The notes: generated by a model not told the origin, from the letters alone. A DNA stretch of 64,000 bases from Melastoma dodecandrum (GCA_029817715.1 JARUPY010000606.1:5146001-5210000), one strand, 5' to 3'. Counted from the stretch's first letter, positions 23,501 through 38,237 are shown. Numbers and translations are program-made.

Positions 23501-24450
23501 TAAATCGTGCGGAGGCACCACAAACCTGCTTATCAGCCCTCTTGATCCTGAGCTCTTCAACTATTTCCTGAGCCCGGATTTTGAGATCAGTTTTTCCTTC
23601 AAAGTCTGCAACAGAGAGACAGATAAACAGTTACCATTTACAAAAAAGTCAGTCTCAGAAACTGTCCAACAGAAAATGTTGAGGGACAGTAGCACACCGT
23701 GCTGATCAACCTCCTTGAGCTTTTCCTTTATCTGCTGTGATAACTCCATAACCTCAGGTGTCTACAGGTGCAACAGATCAGAATAGCCATAACCAGTTAA
23801 GCAAGATTACTTAAACCAAAGGAAAACAGAGTTCGTGGAAAAGCACCTGAGTAACTTCAGAGACAGAGATGGCAATGGCAGCCTTGGCATCGTCCTCCTC
23901 GAGACGCTTGAGGGCTCTGGCGATTTTACGATCGCATTCAACTATGAGCCTGTCGATGACTTCCTCCAGCTCTCTGTCGTAATTGTCCTCTCCCTTCGCC
24001 TTGGCTTCTTGGTAACTGGGACGCCAGCCGAAACCAACCGAGGCCGAAAGCAATTGAACATCACGAATGAAAGGCGAGAAAAAAATCGAAAACGGAATCC
24101 GGGAAGGGGGGGAAGGTGTGAGGGGAACGTACTCTTGGCGCAACTGAAGGGAGTGGACCTTAGGGCACGGCCCCATGTCCATCTTCTGGAAAAAGATAAG
24201 ACAATCGAGGAACAAGAATCAGCCAAGAGAAAAAGGAACAGAAGAAGCAAATGTACGAATTCTACGGTTTAGGGTAATGGAGGGGAAGGGGGGTGGATGT
24301 TACGGTCAACTGGAAGAGCTCATGAGGGCAGAGGCCGACGAGGTACATGCGGCAGACGTCGCGGTCGTAGTACTTGCGATTGACTTCCCTCACGTCTCCG
24401 TTCCGGTTGGCGCCCATCAGCACGTCCAGCTGCTTCCTGATCGCGTCCAT
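20595..24450 (-). CDS. LUC7: LUC7-like U1 snRNP-associated splicing factor
   Basis: Thirteen exons (minus: 24450-24304, 24185-24133, 24015-23847, 23761-23698, 23605-23526, 23427-23274, 22954-22893, 22805-22743, 22602-22544, 22226-22145, 21808-21762, 21650-21381, 20613-20595) give 422 aa. LUC7 proteins bind U1 snRNP and steer 5' splice-site choice. Visible: N-terminal MDAIRKQLDVLMGANRNGD; the first zinc finger DVCRMYLVGLCPHELF...DMGPCPKVHS (C-x8-C...C-x5-H); a coiled-coil middle (ELEEVIDRLIVECDRKI); the second finger LRVCDICGAFLS...RLADHFGGKLHLGY; and an RD/RS-rich tail (DRDRGNGRERDRD, SRRRSRSRS). The last exon adds only a few residues (RRDRY). Plant members of this class are near 400 aa. The tail exon holds short GATCGTGATAGGGAA repeats that encode the RD/ES dipeptides. 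Confidence 0.95.
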
Positions 24451-24700
24451 CTCCTCCGACGAAGACGACGAAAACGATTCTAGGGTTTCGTTATCGGGTA
24501 ACCCCACCTCCCTGCTGGAATGGAACCCCCCACCTTCCTTTCCTACTTTTAACTAAACAAAGCGAGAAAAAATGAGAAACAGTAAGACGGGGGGAGAGGC
24601 CGGGCAGATATGAATCGGCCCATTAAGGTCCGGCCCATTTACCTATCAGTCCAGGCCCAAAGACTAAATTGAGGTTAATTCAGTTGGAAGAGCATTTTGT
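24451..24700. promoter_or_regulatory. LUC7 promoter with three GGCCCA (site II) motifs
   Basis: GGCCCA occurs at 24617-24622, 24632-24637 and 24654-24659, about 170-210 bp upstream of the LUC7 ATG. On the gene strand they read TGGGCC, the site II element typical of housekeeping plant promoters. Confidence 0.5.
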
Positions 24701-25795
24701 TGTTAGAAAGACAATCGCTGCCTTATTCAGATACTGTAAGAGCTTGGTAATTCCAGCTTCCTGTTAGTTAAATTTTACCTTCTTCTGCCTTCCGAAGACA
24801 GGAAGGTTCCCGGCATCGTCACTAACGGTTTCATTGTTCGCCAACTTAATGCTTGCAGCTTCCAAATGTAATAAGGACGAAGGTACAGACAAAAGAAAGG
24901 ATAACAGAGCATCATCGGACATTTACAAGTTTAGTGTTATATGTCTCCTGGTGTTCAATGACCAGGGCATCATCCCCTGACTTCGTTTCTGGTTTGCCCA
25001 GAGATTCTCGCCATACCTCACCCTCCTCCTCCCTGGACTTCACCAAAACCATCACAGAGTCCCTTCCCTAGGGACAAAGACACTGGCCCGTCGTTGCCGT
25101 GCTAACTAGCACAGCCCCATCAATTATGCATTCCCTCGACCTACATATACCATGCCATGTATAAGATAATAAACAATCTCTTGACGAAAGACGAGCTCAC
25201 TTCCCACTTTTGTCTTCCCAATCTCTACGACGCGGCCTTTGAAACACGTTCCTGATCAAAGCCAGAGTAAAGACCTCATGAGCACTAATGTTGAGAACAC
25301 AATACCAAACAGGGGATAAAACCGAACTGACGGAGTAATAATACTCGGCAATAGCTTTAACAGGGATTAAGATGAAGACGGGGCATGCAATATGATCTTC
25401 AGCACACGGGAAAAGTAAAACTTCCTTATCTTCAGCATGCCTACCGGTGCACAATGGGAGGATGTGTAGTATAACAAGAAAGAAGCAAAATTCATAAAAT
25501 GCAGCTAAACCGCATCGTGACGTGATAGGTTCAAGAAGCAAATTGTTAGACATTCTTCACCCTACATTCAATAACAATGAAAGATGAGCCGGCTTCTACA
25601 AAGAACTTTCTTAAACGGCCGATACTGCAGAGAAATGGTGAATCCACACAAAATGATCAGCTAGTTGAGACCAAAAGATAGATCATCCTAGAGGGAATTT
25701 GGGTTGTTCCTGTAGAGAAGCAACCTTCCTCAGCTAAAACTGGGGTTAAAAATAAACCCATGGTTGATCAAAGCTTGAAGATGACAAGCAAATTA
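24701..25795. other. Spacer between LUC7 and the DUF538 gene
   Basis: No coding region is recognised. If the DUF538 gene has a second exon beyond the GT at 25864, it would lie in this region, but I could not pick one. The TTCAGTTGGAAGAGC string near 24680 resembles a tRNA A box but has no matching B box. Confidence 0.4.
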
Positions 25796-26386
25796 TCACG
25801 GCATAAAAAATCGAAACAACATCAGCAAATTGAGGCAAAGAGGAAGATAAGGTGACAAACAAACCTCAGGTTTGGGGAAGGAGAGGGGGTTGAGGGTGGG
25901 GACGGAGGGGGAGGCGGAAGTGGAGCAATCGGGAGGGCGCTCGAAGAGGGAGAGGGAAAACTGCTTGTCGACGACCCCAACGTCGAAGTGGATGAGACCG
26001 GAGGCGGGGACATCGACACGGATATGCTTGACGGGGAACCAGAGGAAGAGCTCTTGGGCGGAGACGCCGGAGATATTGGAGATCTGGCCGAAGAGGAGGA
26101 CGCCGGAGACGTTGAAGTCGTAGAGGACCTCGTTCTCGAACTTGGCGTTGCAGGGCTGGGGGAGGTTGAGGAGGAAGGAGCCGTCGCTGGGGTCGAGGGT
26201 GTAGGTGGTGATTCCCTTGGGAAAGAGACCGATCGGGAGCCCGTAGCGGCGCAGGTGGTCGTAGATGGTGACCTCCAGGGAGGAAGCCGGCATGACGACA
26301 ACGACGGGGGCGGCGACGAGAAGGAGGAGGAGGAGGAGATGGAGGAAGGTGGCGGAGGCAGGGGGAAACTGGGGATGAGGATCCAT
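25796..26386 (-). CDS. DUF538 family secreted protein
   Basis: The frame starts MDPHPQFPP with a long hydrophobic signal-like stretch (LLLLLLLVAAPVVVV, residues ~18-32). It continues into the DUF538 fold: IYDHLRRYGLPIGLFPKGIT, TLDPSDGSFLLNLPQPCNA, ENEVLYDFNVSGVL, LFLWFPVKHIRVD and GLIHFDVGVVDKQFS. The family is plant-specific and structurally related to bactericidal permeability proteins; its role is unsettled. As an unspliced frame it is 196 aa, but the last ~22 residues (after FPKPE) are hydrophobic and unlike the family. CCTGAG/GTTTGT at 25865 is a plausible donor, so the true C-terminus may come from a downstream exon. The 5' part is GC-rich compared with flanks. Confidence 0.85.
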   Translation of the reverse strand: MDPHPQFPPASATFLHLLLLLLLVAAPVVVVMPASSLEVTIYDHLRRYGLPIGLFPKGITTYTLDPSDGSFLLNLPQPCNAKFENEVLYDFNVSGVLLFGQISNISGVSAQELFLWFPVKHIRVDVPASGLIHFDVGVVDKQFSLSLFERPPDCSTSASPSVPTLNPLSFPKPEVCLSPYLPLCLNLLMLFRFFMP

Positions 26387-26948
26387 GAATTTCGGTTTCG
26401 TAGCCTAGCGGGATTCTCTTTCTTCGCCGGAAAGGGATGGAAAGGAAAGGGCAGGAGGGGGACCGTCCTGTTGCTGCATGTGCCTGCCGATCGGACACGA
26501 ACTTTTTTTCAAAAATATATTAGTAAATTTTAAAATTCGTTAATGATGTACAAATTTTTATTACGTGTTTTTAACAAATATTATTTTAAAACATAGCTTA
26601 ATTGAAACACTCTTTAACAAAAAGCATCTGAAATTGGTTAACGTCTTCTTAGAGTTTTGTTTCGAGGAAAATATTTCGCTATGTCTGGACAGCTTTCAAA
26701 ATTCCAAAAGTCCTCTGTGTTTAAAAAAATATTAGTTAAGAAATTCGATTCTTATAACAAACCGAGATGATCTCAAAAAACGAAAGAATTCGATATTGCA
26801 AAGAACGAGTTCCTTAGAAATCGGACACAATTCTTCAAATGTTGATTTTAAGAAATTAGGTAAATAAATTCTATTTCCAAAATTATATTTTATCGGTTTT
26901 TTAAGGGCGTAAATTCAAAATTTCAGAAATTGTAATTGTATATTACCA
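26387..26948. other. AT-rich spacer and DUF538 upstream region
   Basis: Beyond the short GC-rich leader the sequence turns strongly AT-rich (about 26510-26945), with many AAATT/AATTT runs. No gene, TATA-positioned promoter or repeat family is identified. It ends at the left inverted repeat of the next element. Confidence 0.45.
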
Positions 26949-27171
26949 AGGTAAATTATCGATTTTTAGCTTCATCTATAGGCCCACTTTCTTCTGTGGC
27001 ATATCGTTTAAAAAGTTTTAGTTGTGGCTTAAGGTCGATTTCACTTTTTTATTTGGCCTTAAACCCGACGTCCGTTAAGCGGTGCAGATGTGTCGTTAAC
27101 GGCCCTTTATTATGTCCTACGTGGCTCAAATTTTATTCAGGGAAACGTTACGTGGCAAAAGTGAAAACCCA
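26949..27171 (+). repeat. Left long inverted repeat arm
   Basis: It begins AGGTAAATTATCGATTTTT and ends near GTGAAAACCC. It pairs with 27754-27975 with scattered substitutions. Confidence 0.8.
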
Positions 27172-27182
27172 ATCGAAATAAA

Positions 27183-27632
27183 TCAGGAGTTTAGGGTTAG
27201 AGTTCTTTGTCCCAAAAAAATCATTTGGGAGAAATCGAAAGAAGTGCGTTTTGAGAAGGGGTTTGTCCGCATTACAGAGTCATCAGATGGAGCACCTCGA
27301 CCCCCCTCCTCCATCTCCTCCACCTCCTTCCCCACTCCCCTTCCTCCTCTTACAAAGTCTCGCCTCCTCGTGTACACAAACCTGGGGAAACTCTTCACTA
27401 TCTCCTCTTTAACTCCAACATAATCATCGTCGTCTTCGTCCATCTCTTCATGACCCGCCGCGGCGGTCTCGTGGAACCGTGACCCCAACCTCTGCTGCCT
27501 GTGGGCGAAGTAGTAAGCGACGAAGAAGAACAGGAAGAGGAGGAGGGTGACACCCACGGGGGCAAGGATCGAAATGGGAGAAGAATATGGGGGCCGAGGA
27601 GGAGACGGGGAAGTGGTGGAAGAGGTGTTCAT
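27183..27632 (-). CDS. Membrane protein ORF between inverted repeats, resembles the N-terminal half of an ATL RING-H2 protein
   Basis: ATG at 27632 opens a 149-residue frame. It has a Ser/Pro-rich start, a strong transmembrane segment (APVGVTLLLFLFFFVAYYFA, residues ~24-43), a His/Arg patch, an acidic run (EEMDEDDDDY) and then GVKEEIVKSFPRFVYTR. ATL E3 ligases have the same order: a membrane helix, then 'GLxxxxIxSFPxFxYS', then the RING-H2 domain. Here no RING Cys/His array follows. Instead the frame runs through low-complexity Gly/Glu sequence into the inverted-repeat edge and stops. It may be a captured, truncated gene fragment, expressed or not. The ATL link is inference from short motifs. 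Confidence 0.45.
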   Translation of the reverse strand: MNTSSTTSPSPPRPPYSSPISILAPVGVTLLLFLFFFVAYYFAHRQQRLGSRFHETAAAGHEEMDEDDDDYVGVKEEIVKSFPRFVYTRRRDFVRGGRGVGKEVEEMEEGGRGAPSDDSVMRTNPFSKRTSFDFSQMIFLGQRTLTLNS

Positions 27633-27667
27633 TTTGTCTCCGCCCGCTGCCACAGCAAACAAATGAT

Positions 27668-27703
27668 GGGCCACACCACACCACACCACGCCACACCACC
27701 CCA
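27668..27703. repeat. CCACA/CACAC short tandem repeat
   Basis: The + strand reads GGCCACACCACACCACACCA and continues with CGCCACACCACCCC, five-base CCACA-type units, between the ORF start and the right inverted-repeat arm. Confidence 0.7.
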
Positions 27704-27753
27704 TCTTCTTGATATTTGATCAATCGACAGATAAATATGTGAACTTTTTGTTC

Positions 27754-27975
27754 TGGGTGTGACTTTTGCCACGTAGTGTTTCGGTGGACTAAGTTTAAGC
27801 CATGTAGGACAAAATAAAAGGTCGTGAACGACACATCTGCACCGCTTAATGGACGTTGGGTTTAAGGCCAAATCAAAAAGTGAAATCGACCATATGCCAC
27901 AACTAGAACTTTTTAAACGATATGCCATAGAAGAAAGTGGGCCTATAGGTGAGGCAAAAAATCAATAATTTGCCT
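27754..27975 (-). repeat. Right long inverted repeat arm
   Basis: Reverse complement of the left arm. It ends at ATCAATAATTTGCCT, the complement of the left start. Confidence 0.8.
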
Positions 27976-28499
27976 ATTTCCGATTATTTTCCGAACTATC
28001 GCTATATAGTACAAAGCTCCCCTCGTGTTGTTACTGATATTCCGACACGTTAATTCAGCCGACATGTCTATTTTTATTACACGCGCCTACCAGACTACAG
28101 CTTTCATCCATATCGTCGTCGTCTCTGCATGAAAATAATTATATACTAATAACATGAATCGAAGCCGCTTTAGTGTAAAACCAGCAGACGAGTGCTGAAT
28201 GAAAGAGGCCCAGATAAGTTTACACGAGAATGCACAATCTTGACCAAAGTCTACTGAAGACATGTCACGACGAATCTACAAAGGTGGAGTGAGTCCACTG
28301 CGTGCAAATAAACCACCTCAAGTCTAAGAAGGTAGTGTAATTCTTAAAAGATAATTGATTTGAAGGAGCCGTTAGGATCAAGTCTATGAGATGTTCCAAT
28401 CAAATCAAAGAGAACGTTATTTATTTAATTAACCTTCCCGAAAGTTAACTAAGTCAGCCTTCAGGTCGCTCCCAAAAGTTATCAGAAAGAAACCTCCTC
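27976..28499. other. Spacer downstream of GFAT
   Basis: No coding region recognised; it contains the 3' flank of the GFAT gene. Confidence 0.4.
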
Positions 28500-32516
<4,017 letters not shown>

Positions 32517-33456
32517 TCTCCCACCCTAACCCCCCTCTTCTTACCCCTTCCTTCCTTCCCTCTTCTTCTTCTTCTTCCTTCCTTTTTTTACTTTCAGGAG
32601 GGAGGAGGGACGGGATTTTATTGTAGTCCGGGAAGAGACGATCACGAACGACGTCGTTATCGAAACAAATAATAGGGACGAGGGAGGGGGGGGGGGGGGG
32701 GGGGCAACTGGGCTTAATACAAGTGGGGGGGGTGGGGGGGTCCATCTTCTAACATTTCCTTTTGACTTTTTCAGACTTGTCCAGGTCTTCCTACCAAATT
32801 AGCTTGTGCCCCAAAATCGTGAACTTTCCCTCCCACTTTCGTTTGCCCATGGGGAATAGTCAAACCCCGACTTGGGGGCCGACCCAGGATATTCCTTCCC
32901 CCCATCCCCTCGAGTGTATCCTCCAATTCTTCCACGGCCGAGTTCTGTGGCAGATCAGGCCACTTAGTTGTTGTCAGCCATGGATGATTGAGTTCCATGG
33001 AGGGGCTGGAGAAGTAACATCTTACCTGCGTTGTTATCCGCGTCGCCCTCTGCTCTGGCGATGTCCGAATTCCAAGATAGGAACATATGACCGCGAGGAG
33101 GACCACTGGTTCAGACGTCATCACGGGGGAAAACAATGAGCGCGACGTTAACCTTTATGGGAATGAGAAACATGTGCAACAGAATAGGGCCCCGCTAGCG
33201 CTGCAAACAAAACAAACCTGGAGAAGTGAGCGTTTTGGACTACTATGACATTGGACCTGGCCTGGCTAGCATAGCAAGAATCAGAAATACAGATAGTCCA
33301 AGTGCAACAACTGCTTCTAGAAGAAGAAAGATGAGCTAAAACTGGGTCGCCGGCACCTCACTCCGCATCGATTTCCTCATATCTGATGTCTTCGGCAATC
33401 AAACCATGGCAGCTAATGGATTGTGTTAGAATTTAGCTGAGGAACCCAAACATGCG
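32517..33456. promoter_or_regulatory. GFAT upstream region and copia 5' flank, with poly(G) and TTC tracts
   Basis: A CT-rich stretch (about 32555-32595) and a run of 19 G at 32686-32704 lie just upstream of GFAT. From about 33025 to 33120 the minus strand can be read as MTSEPVVLLAVICSYLGI... followed by a GTAAGA donor. This looks like the start of a membrane or secreted protein, but I find no continuation and do not call it a gene. Confidence 0.4.
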
Positions 33457-33461
33457 TTGCC
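33457..33461. repeat. Left target-site duplication TTGCC of the copia element
   Basis: TTGCC directly precedes the terminal direct repeat and is repeated at 38238-38242 directly after it, the 5-bp duplication expected for LTR-retrotransposon integration. Confidence 0.7.
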
Positions 33462-33533
33462 TAACAGAATTTAGTTGTAACTTTTGCTTCCCTCATACTC
33501 CGCTCTCTGTTCTTGTGGTTTGAGACGATGACA
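33462..33533 (+). repeat. 5' terminal direct repeat (short or truncated 5' LTR), 72 bp
   Basis: It starts TAACAGAATTTAG rather than TG and ends GATGACA. It matches 38166-38237 over its whole length with 4 substitutions. Confidence 0.8.
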
Positions 33534-33545
33534 TGGTATCAGAGC
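33534..33545 (+). other. Primer-binding site for initiator methionine tRNA
   Basis: TGGTATCAGAGC is the canonical plant copia primer-binding site, complementary to the 3' end of tRNA-iMet, and it directly follows the LTR end. Confidence 0.85.
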
Positions 33546-33649
33546 GGCGAAGCTATGCTGCAGCAGTCACCGGAGAAGGGCGAAGGCAAGTAGGGCCGAA
33601 AACAACTGAGCAATTGGATCAGATTCGAAGACAGCCGCTGAATCTGATG

Positions 33650-34530
33650 AGTTCGAACAAGAAGGTGGTTGAGTTGGACGATCAAATGTCGTCATTCTTC
33701 ATACATCAGACAGATACCTTGAGTTCGGTTGCGATTAGTCCACCTCTCAACAGTTTGAACTATTTCACTTGGTCGAGATCGTTTGAAATGGCGATGGTGT
33801 TTAGGAATAAGATTGGTTTCATTGATGGTACTATACCTATGCCTGGAGTAGATGATCCTCTTTTTATCCTGTTTGGAAGAGGTGCAACATGCTTGTAGTG
33901 TCATGGCTGCTTAGATCTGTAACAGAAAGTATTGCTAGTAATTTCTTTTTCATGAATTCGGCCTTGGAGATATGGGAAGTGTTAAAGAAGAGATATGTGG
34001 TGCCTGATAAGGCCAAAATCTGCAAGTTATAGTATGCGCTGATGAGTGTGATGCAAGAAAACAGAAGTGCGAATGATTACTACACTGAGTTAAATAGAAT
34101 CTGGGAAGAATTGAAATCGGTGAGGCCACAATGTGGCAGATGTAATGGTTCGTGTTTTAAGAAATATGCAGACAATCAAATGGAGGACTATGTTTACAGG
34201 TTCCTGTATGGCTTGAATGATGACTTTGATACTTTGAAAAGTAGAATTTTGGGGTTGAAGCCTTTTCCCACTCTTGATGAAGTTTACAACATGGTGATCC
34301 AAGAAGAATCTTACAGGAAAGGCAGAGATGTGAGAGCGGAGAAGATGAGTTTTAAAGCAGAATCAATGGCTTTTGCCACACCTGCAGCCTCTTTACTTGA
34401 TTTCAAAAGAAAGCAGCAGAGGAGAAGTGACATGCTGTGTGCTCACTATGGTAAGAGAAGTCATACAAAGGAAAGGTGTTTCCAGTTGATTGGGTATCCT
34501 AGTGACAATGTCTGGAATGTGAAAGAATAA
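33650..34530 (+). pseudogene. copia gag remnant
   Basis: The segments LNSLNYFTWSRSFEMAM, LKKRYVVPDKAKICKL and NDYYTELNRIWEELKSVRPQ are the UBN2/retrotrans_gag pattern of copia elements. A CCHC-like knuckle appears as CAHYGKRSHTKERC, in which the second Cys is Tyr. The frame shifts near 33880 and a TAG lies at 34030-34032, so no full Gag can be made. Confidence 0.85.
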
Positions 34531-34767
34531 AGGTTTTGACCAGGGAATTCCTAGTGGCCGAAAGGCAGCTGCAATTGTAGCAACTGATGAAGGAATGAGT
34601 AACTCACAAAGTTCAGGACTTTATGAGAAGTCAGGGAGCAAATACAGAGGCTGGTGGCTTTGCTTGGTGTTCAAAGAGAACAGTCTTCACCTGCTGTAAC
34701 TTTTACTTAGAATTCTTCTTCTTCTGAGCAGAATCCTTCTTCCTCTGCTCAGAATCCTTTCAAAACT

Positions 34768-37700
34768 GTGTTTTCAAATGCCTTTTCAAATGCAGCAGGT
34801 ATTTGTTTTGCAAATTTGAGTCATAAGCTTGAACAAGAGTGGATCATTGATACAAGAGCAACTAATCGCATTACACACTCTCTTTCTTTGTTTCGTGAAT
34901 ATCATTCTGTTCAGCAAATGTTTGTTTCTCTTCCTAATGGTCATAAAAGCTCAGGTTACTCACATAGGTGAAGTAATCATTCATAAAGTTCTTTTGCTTG
35001 AGAATGTTTTGTATATACCATCTTTTCAAATAAACTTGATCTCTGTTAGCCGACTTATGAAAACGGGGTCTTATTCTATATTCTTTCTCAAAAGTTTCTA
35101 TTTCATACAGGCCATATTGTCATGGAGGACGATTGGTCTTGCTGAGGAAAATGGAGGATTATATGTTCTGCAAGAAAGGAAAGAAGGTTCTAATGCCAAG
35201 ATTAGTACAAATACAGTTTCAATGAATAATAGCTTGTCTGAATATGAGATATGGCATTATAGACTAGGACATCCATATGTGGATACACTTCAACATATAA
35301 AGTCATGTAATTATCTTATTTCTACATGCAATAAAACAGTGTGTTCAATTTGTCATCATGCTAAGCAAAAGAGGTTGGTTTTTCCAAATCGTGTTAAGAG
35401 AACAAAAAGGTGTTTTGAATTGGTTCATTGTGATATTTGGGGACCTACAGTACAATCTATTAATGGGCATAAATATTTTTTGATCATTGTAGATGATTTT
35501 AGTAGATTTACATGGATTTATCTTCTTAAAACTAAGGCTGAAGTTTCAGGGCTTGTACAGAAGTTCTGTAAGCTGGTTGAAACACAGTTTGATATAAAGT
35601 CAAGATCATTAGGTCAGATAATGGAAGAGTGTTTTTCATGCCAGATTTCTATAGTAGTCAAGGAATTATACATCATACTAGTTGTGTGGAAACACCTCAA
35701 CAAAATGGTGTTGTTGAGAGAAAGCATCAATATATCTTGAATGTAGCAAGGGCTTTTCTATTTCAATCAAAGGTTCCTATACACTTTTGGAGTGAAGCTA
35801 TTCCTGTTGCAGTCCATGTCATTAATAGATTACCTACATATGTTCTGGAGTGTAAGTCACCATATGAGCTGCTTTTCCTTGAAAAACCAGATTATACACA
35901 TTTGAGAGTATTTGGGTGCTTGTGTTATGCATCAACTTTGCGAAATGGTCGCACAAAGTTTGATTCTAGAGCAATTGAGTGCATATTTCTTGGATATCCA
36001 ATGGGTACAAAAAGTTATAAGTTGTATGACATGAGTTCACCTCAAGTCATTATCTCAAGAGATGTTGTTTTTTATGAAGCTCAATTTCCATTCAAAGACA
36101 AACAATCTATTGAGTATTTTGAGTCTGAGTCTCTTCCTTTACCCGAGTTTCATATTGATACAACACTAATATCATATCCTTGTTCCAAACACACATCTTA
36201 TTAAATCTGGTGAAAAGGCTAAAATTAGTTTTGATGAACAAACACACATAAGAAGAAGTACTAGGCAAAGGAACCTTCCTACTTATTTGAAGGTTATCAT
36301 CATGCTTTATCCTCCTCAGCAGGTTCAATCTCTCCTCTTTACTCAGGTAAACTTCCTGCTCATTCTATTCAACATTGTCTGTCATATTCTAATTTGTCTT
36401 CTGCTTATAAAAATTTTGCTACAAATATCATGTTGCATCCTGATCCTACTCATTTTTCTGAGGTTGTTCGACATGAACACTGGTGCAAGGCCATTGATGC
36501 TGAGTTAGATGCTCTAACTGAAAGTCATACTTGGAAATTAGTTGAGTTACCTGCAGGGAAACTTCCTATTGGGTGCGAGTGGATATTCAAAACCAAATTT
36601 AATGCAGATGACAGCATTAACAAGTATAAAGCAAGGTTAGTTGCTAAAGGATATACGCAAAAAGAAGGTATTGATTACACAGACACTTTTTCACCTGTTG
36701 CTAAACATTCTACTGTCAGAGTGTTTTTAGCTCTTGCTACAATGAATAGTTGGCATTTGTGTCAAATGGATATAATAATGCCTTCTTGAATGGTGATCTG
36801 GATGAAGATGTGTATATGGTAGTTCCAGAAGGTTTGGCAGTTGATCATTTGCAGTTTAAGAGGGAGAAGAAGATTGTTTGTAAAATGCAAAAGTCGTTAT
36901 ATGGACTCAAGCAAGCATCTCAACAATGGAATTCAAAGTTTGTGGCTGCTTTGACTGGTTATGGATTCATATAGTCGAAGTCAGATTATTCGTTGTTTTT
37001 AAAGGGACAATGAGACGAGTTTATTTCCTTGCTCATTTATGTGGATGATATTGCAATTGCTAGTCCAAATATGGCTGTAATAGAGGAGTTTAAGCAATAT
37101 TTGGCAACGGTGTTTAAACTGAAGGATTTGGGACAGCTTAAGTATTTTCTGGGCTTAGAATTGGCTAGATCAACTAAAGGAATTGTGCTATCGCAGAGGA
37201 AATATGCTTTGGAGTTGTTGCAGGAGCATGGAATGCTTGCTGTGAAATCAGCAGCTATACCCATTATGCCAAATCATAGATTGTCAAATGAAGAAGGGTC
37301 ACTTTTAGCTGATCCTACTGAGTACAGGCAACTGGTGGGAAAGTTAATGTACTTGACTCTGACTAGGCCTGCTATCACTTACTCGGTTCAAGTCCTTACA
37401 CAATTTATGGATCATCCAACTGATGTTCATATGAGAGTGGCACATCAGGTATTGAAATATATCAAAGCTTCACCTGTAGCCGGTATGTTCTTTGATGCAC
37501 AAAAGTCAAGTCAATTACTGGTTTATGTTGACAGTGATTGGAGAAGTTGTCGTGACACGAGAAAGTCTATTTCTGGTTATTGTGTGTATCTGGAAGGTTC
37601 ATTGATAAGTTGGAAAACAAAGAAGCAGCCCACAGTGGCTAGAAGTTCTGCTGAGACAGAATATAGAGCAATTGGAGTTGCTGTATGTGAAGTAGTATGG

Positions 37701-37870
37701 TTAGTAACAGTTTTACAAGAATTTGGGTTACTGTTCAAAAGCCAGTAGAGGTTATGTGTGATAACCAGTTAGCAATCTATATAGCTAAAAACCCAGTGTT
37801 TCATGAGAGAACGAAGCATATAAAAATGGATTGTCACTTTGTCGAGAAAAGTTGCAGAACGGGTTAATTG
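34768..37870 (+). pseudogene. copia pol remnant: protease, integrase, reverse transcriptase, RNase H
   Basis: The protease site reads WIIDTRAT, where the family has D(S/T)GA, so the catalytic Gly is lost. Integrase shows the HHCC start (WHYRLGHP, CSICHHAKQKR), the first catalytic Asp in ELVHCDIWGP and the Glu-bearing block [14 protein letters not shown], split by a frameshift near 35630. Reverse transcriptase has WIFKTKF, KARLVAKGYTQKEGIDY and the catalytic LIYVDDIAIAS near 37031-37063. RNase H shows YVDSDWRSCRDTRKSISGY and ARSSAETEYRAI. Stops and shifts near 36205, 36787, 36973 and 37746 break the frame. The order IN before RT defines Ty1/copia. Confidence 0.92.
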
Positions 37871-37983
37871 TTTTGAAGCATATTTCTTCGAAGCTGTAGA
37901 TTGTGTTTACAAAAGGCTTTTTTGGACCAAGGTTTATGTGGCTAAGGTCCAAGATGAGCATGAAAGATGTTTATGCTCCTTTT

Positions 37984-37992
37984 AAGGGGGAG
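37984..37992 (+). other. Polypurine tract
   Basis: AAGGGGGAG followed at once by TGTAAAG is the standard plant copia junction of polypurine tract and 3' LTR. Confidence 0.7.
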
Positions 37993-38237
37993 TGTAAAGA
38001 AGAGATAGTGAAGGAAGCTGGTGTTTCTCTGCTTACAGAAGACAGAGAAGTGAAGGAGGAAGAAGAAGAAGTAGAGGGCCGAACCTAAAATAAATTTGAT
38101 AAAAGCCCATTAGAGGCCCACGTGTATAAGACTTCTATTTGTTTAGAACTGTTGATTGGGGGAAATAACATAATTTAGTTGCAACTTTTGCTTCCCTCGT
38201 ACTCCGCTCTCTGTTCTTGTGGTTTGGGACGATGACA
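37993..38237 (+). repeat. 3' LTR (245 bp if counted from the polypurine tract; 72 bp shared with the 5' end)
   Basis: It runs from TGTAAAGAAG to GATGACA, so it has TG...CA ends. TATAAG at 38127-38132 could be the U3 promoter, which the 5' repeat lacks. Only 38166-38237 has a partner at the 5' end. Confidence 0.65.

Larger units (their letters stand above)
26949..27975. mobile_element. MULE-like (Pack-MULE type) element with ~222-bp terminal inverted repeats
   Basis: The block at 26949-27171 returns as its reverse complement at 27754-27975. Shared strings include TATAGGCCCACTTTCTTCT, GGCATATCGTTTAAAAAGTT and AAGCGGTGCAGATGTGTCGT, with an estimated 80-85% identity by eye. Long terminal inverted repeats around a short interior with no transposase are the hallmark of non-autonomous Mutator-like elements, some of which carry host gene fragments. 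I could not find a convincing 9-bp target duplication, so a diverged old element or a simple inverted duplication remains possible. Confidence 0.6.
33462..38237 (+). mobile_element. Ty1/copia LTR retrotransposon, degenerate, short 5' LTR
   Basis: The element is bounded by 72-bp direct repeats (33462-33533 and 38166-38237, 4 mismatches) inside a perfect TTGCC duplication. The initiator-Met tRNA primer-binding site TGGTATCAGAGC follows the 5' repeat at once. Inside are gag, protease, integrase, reverse transcriptase and RNase H in copia order, all broken by stops and frameshifts. A classic polypurine tract AAGGGGGAG (37984-37992) precedes TGTAAAG at 37993. That would make the 3' LTR 245 bp (37993-38237), with only its last 72 bp present at the 5' end. 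A second purine tract, GGGGGAAA, abuts the 72-bp repeat. Confidence 0.9.

Noticed and set aside
24671..24725. tRNA-like A box (TTCAGTTGGAAGAGC)
   Set aside because: No matching T arm or acceptor stem follows within 80 bp.
25866..26498. Long open frames in alternative phases across the DUF538 gene
   Set aside because: Arg/Pro-rich shadow frames of a GC-rich exon; the DUF538 frame explains the conserved residues.
33421..33461. TGTTAGAATTTAG as the true 5' LTR start
   Set aside because: The five bases before it (GATTG) do not match the right flank TTGCC, and similarity with the 3' LTR starts only at 33462.
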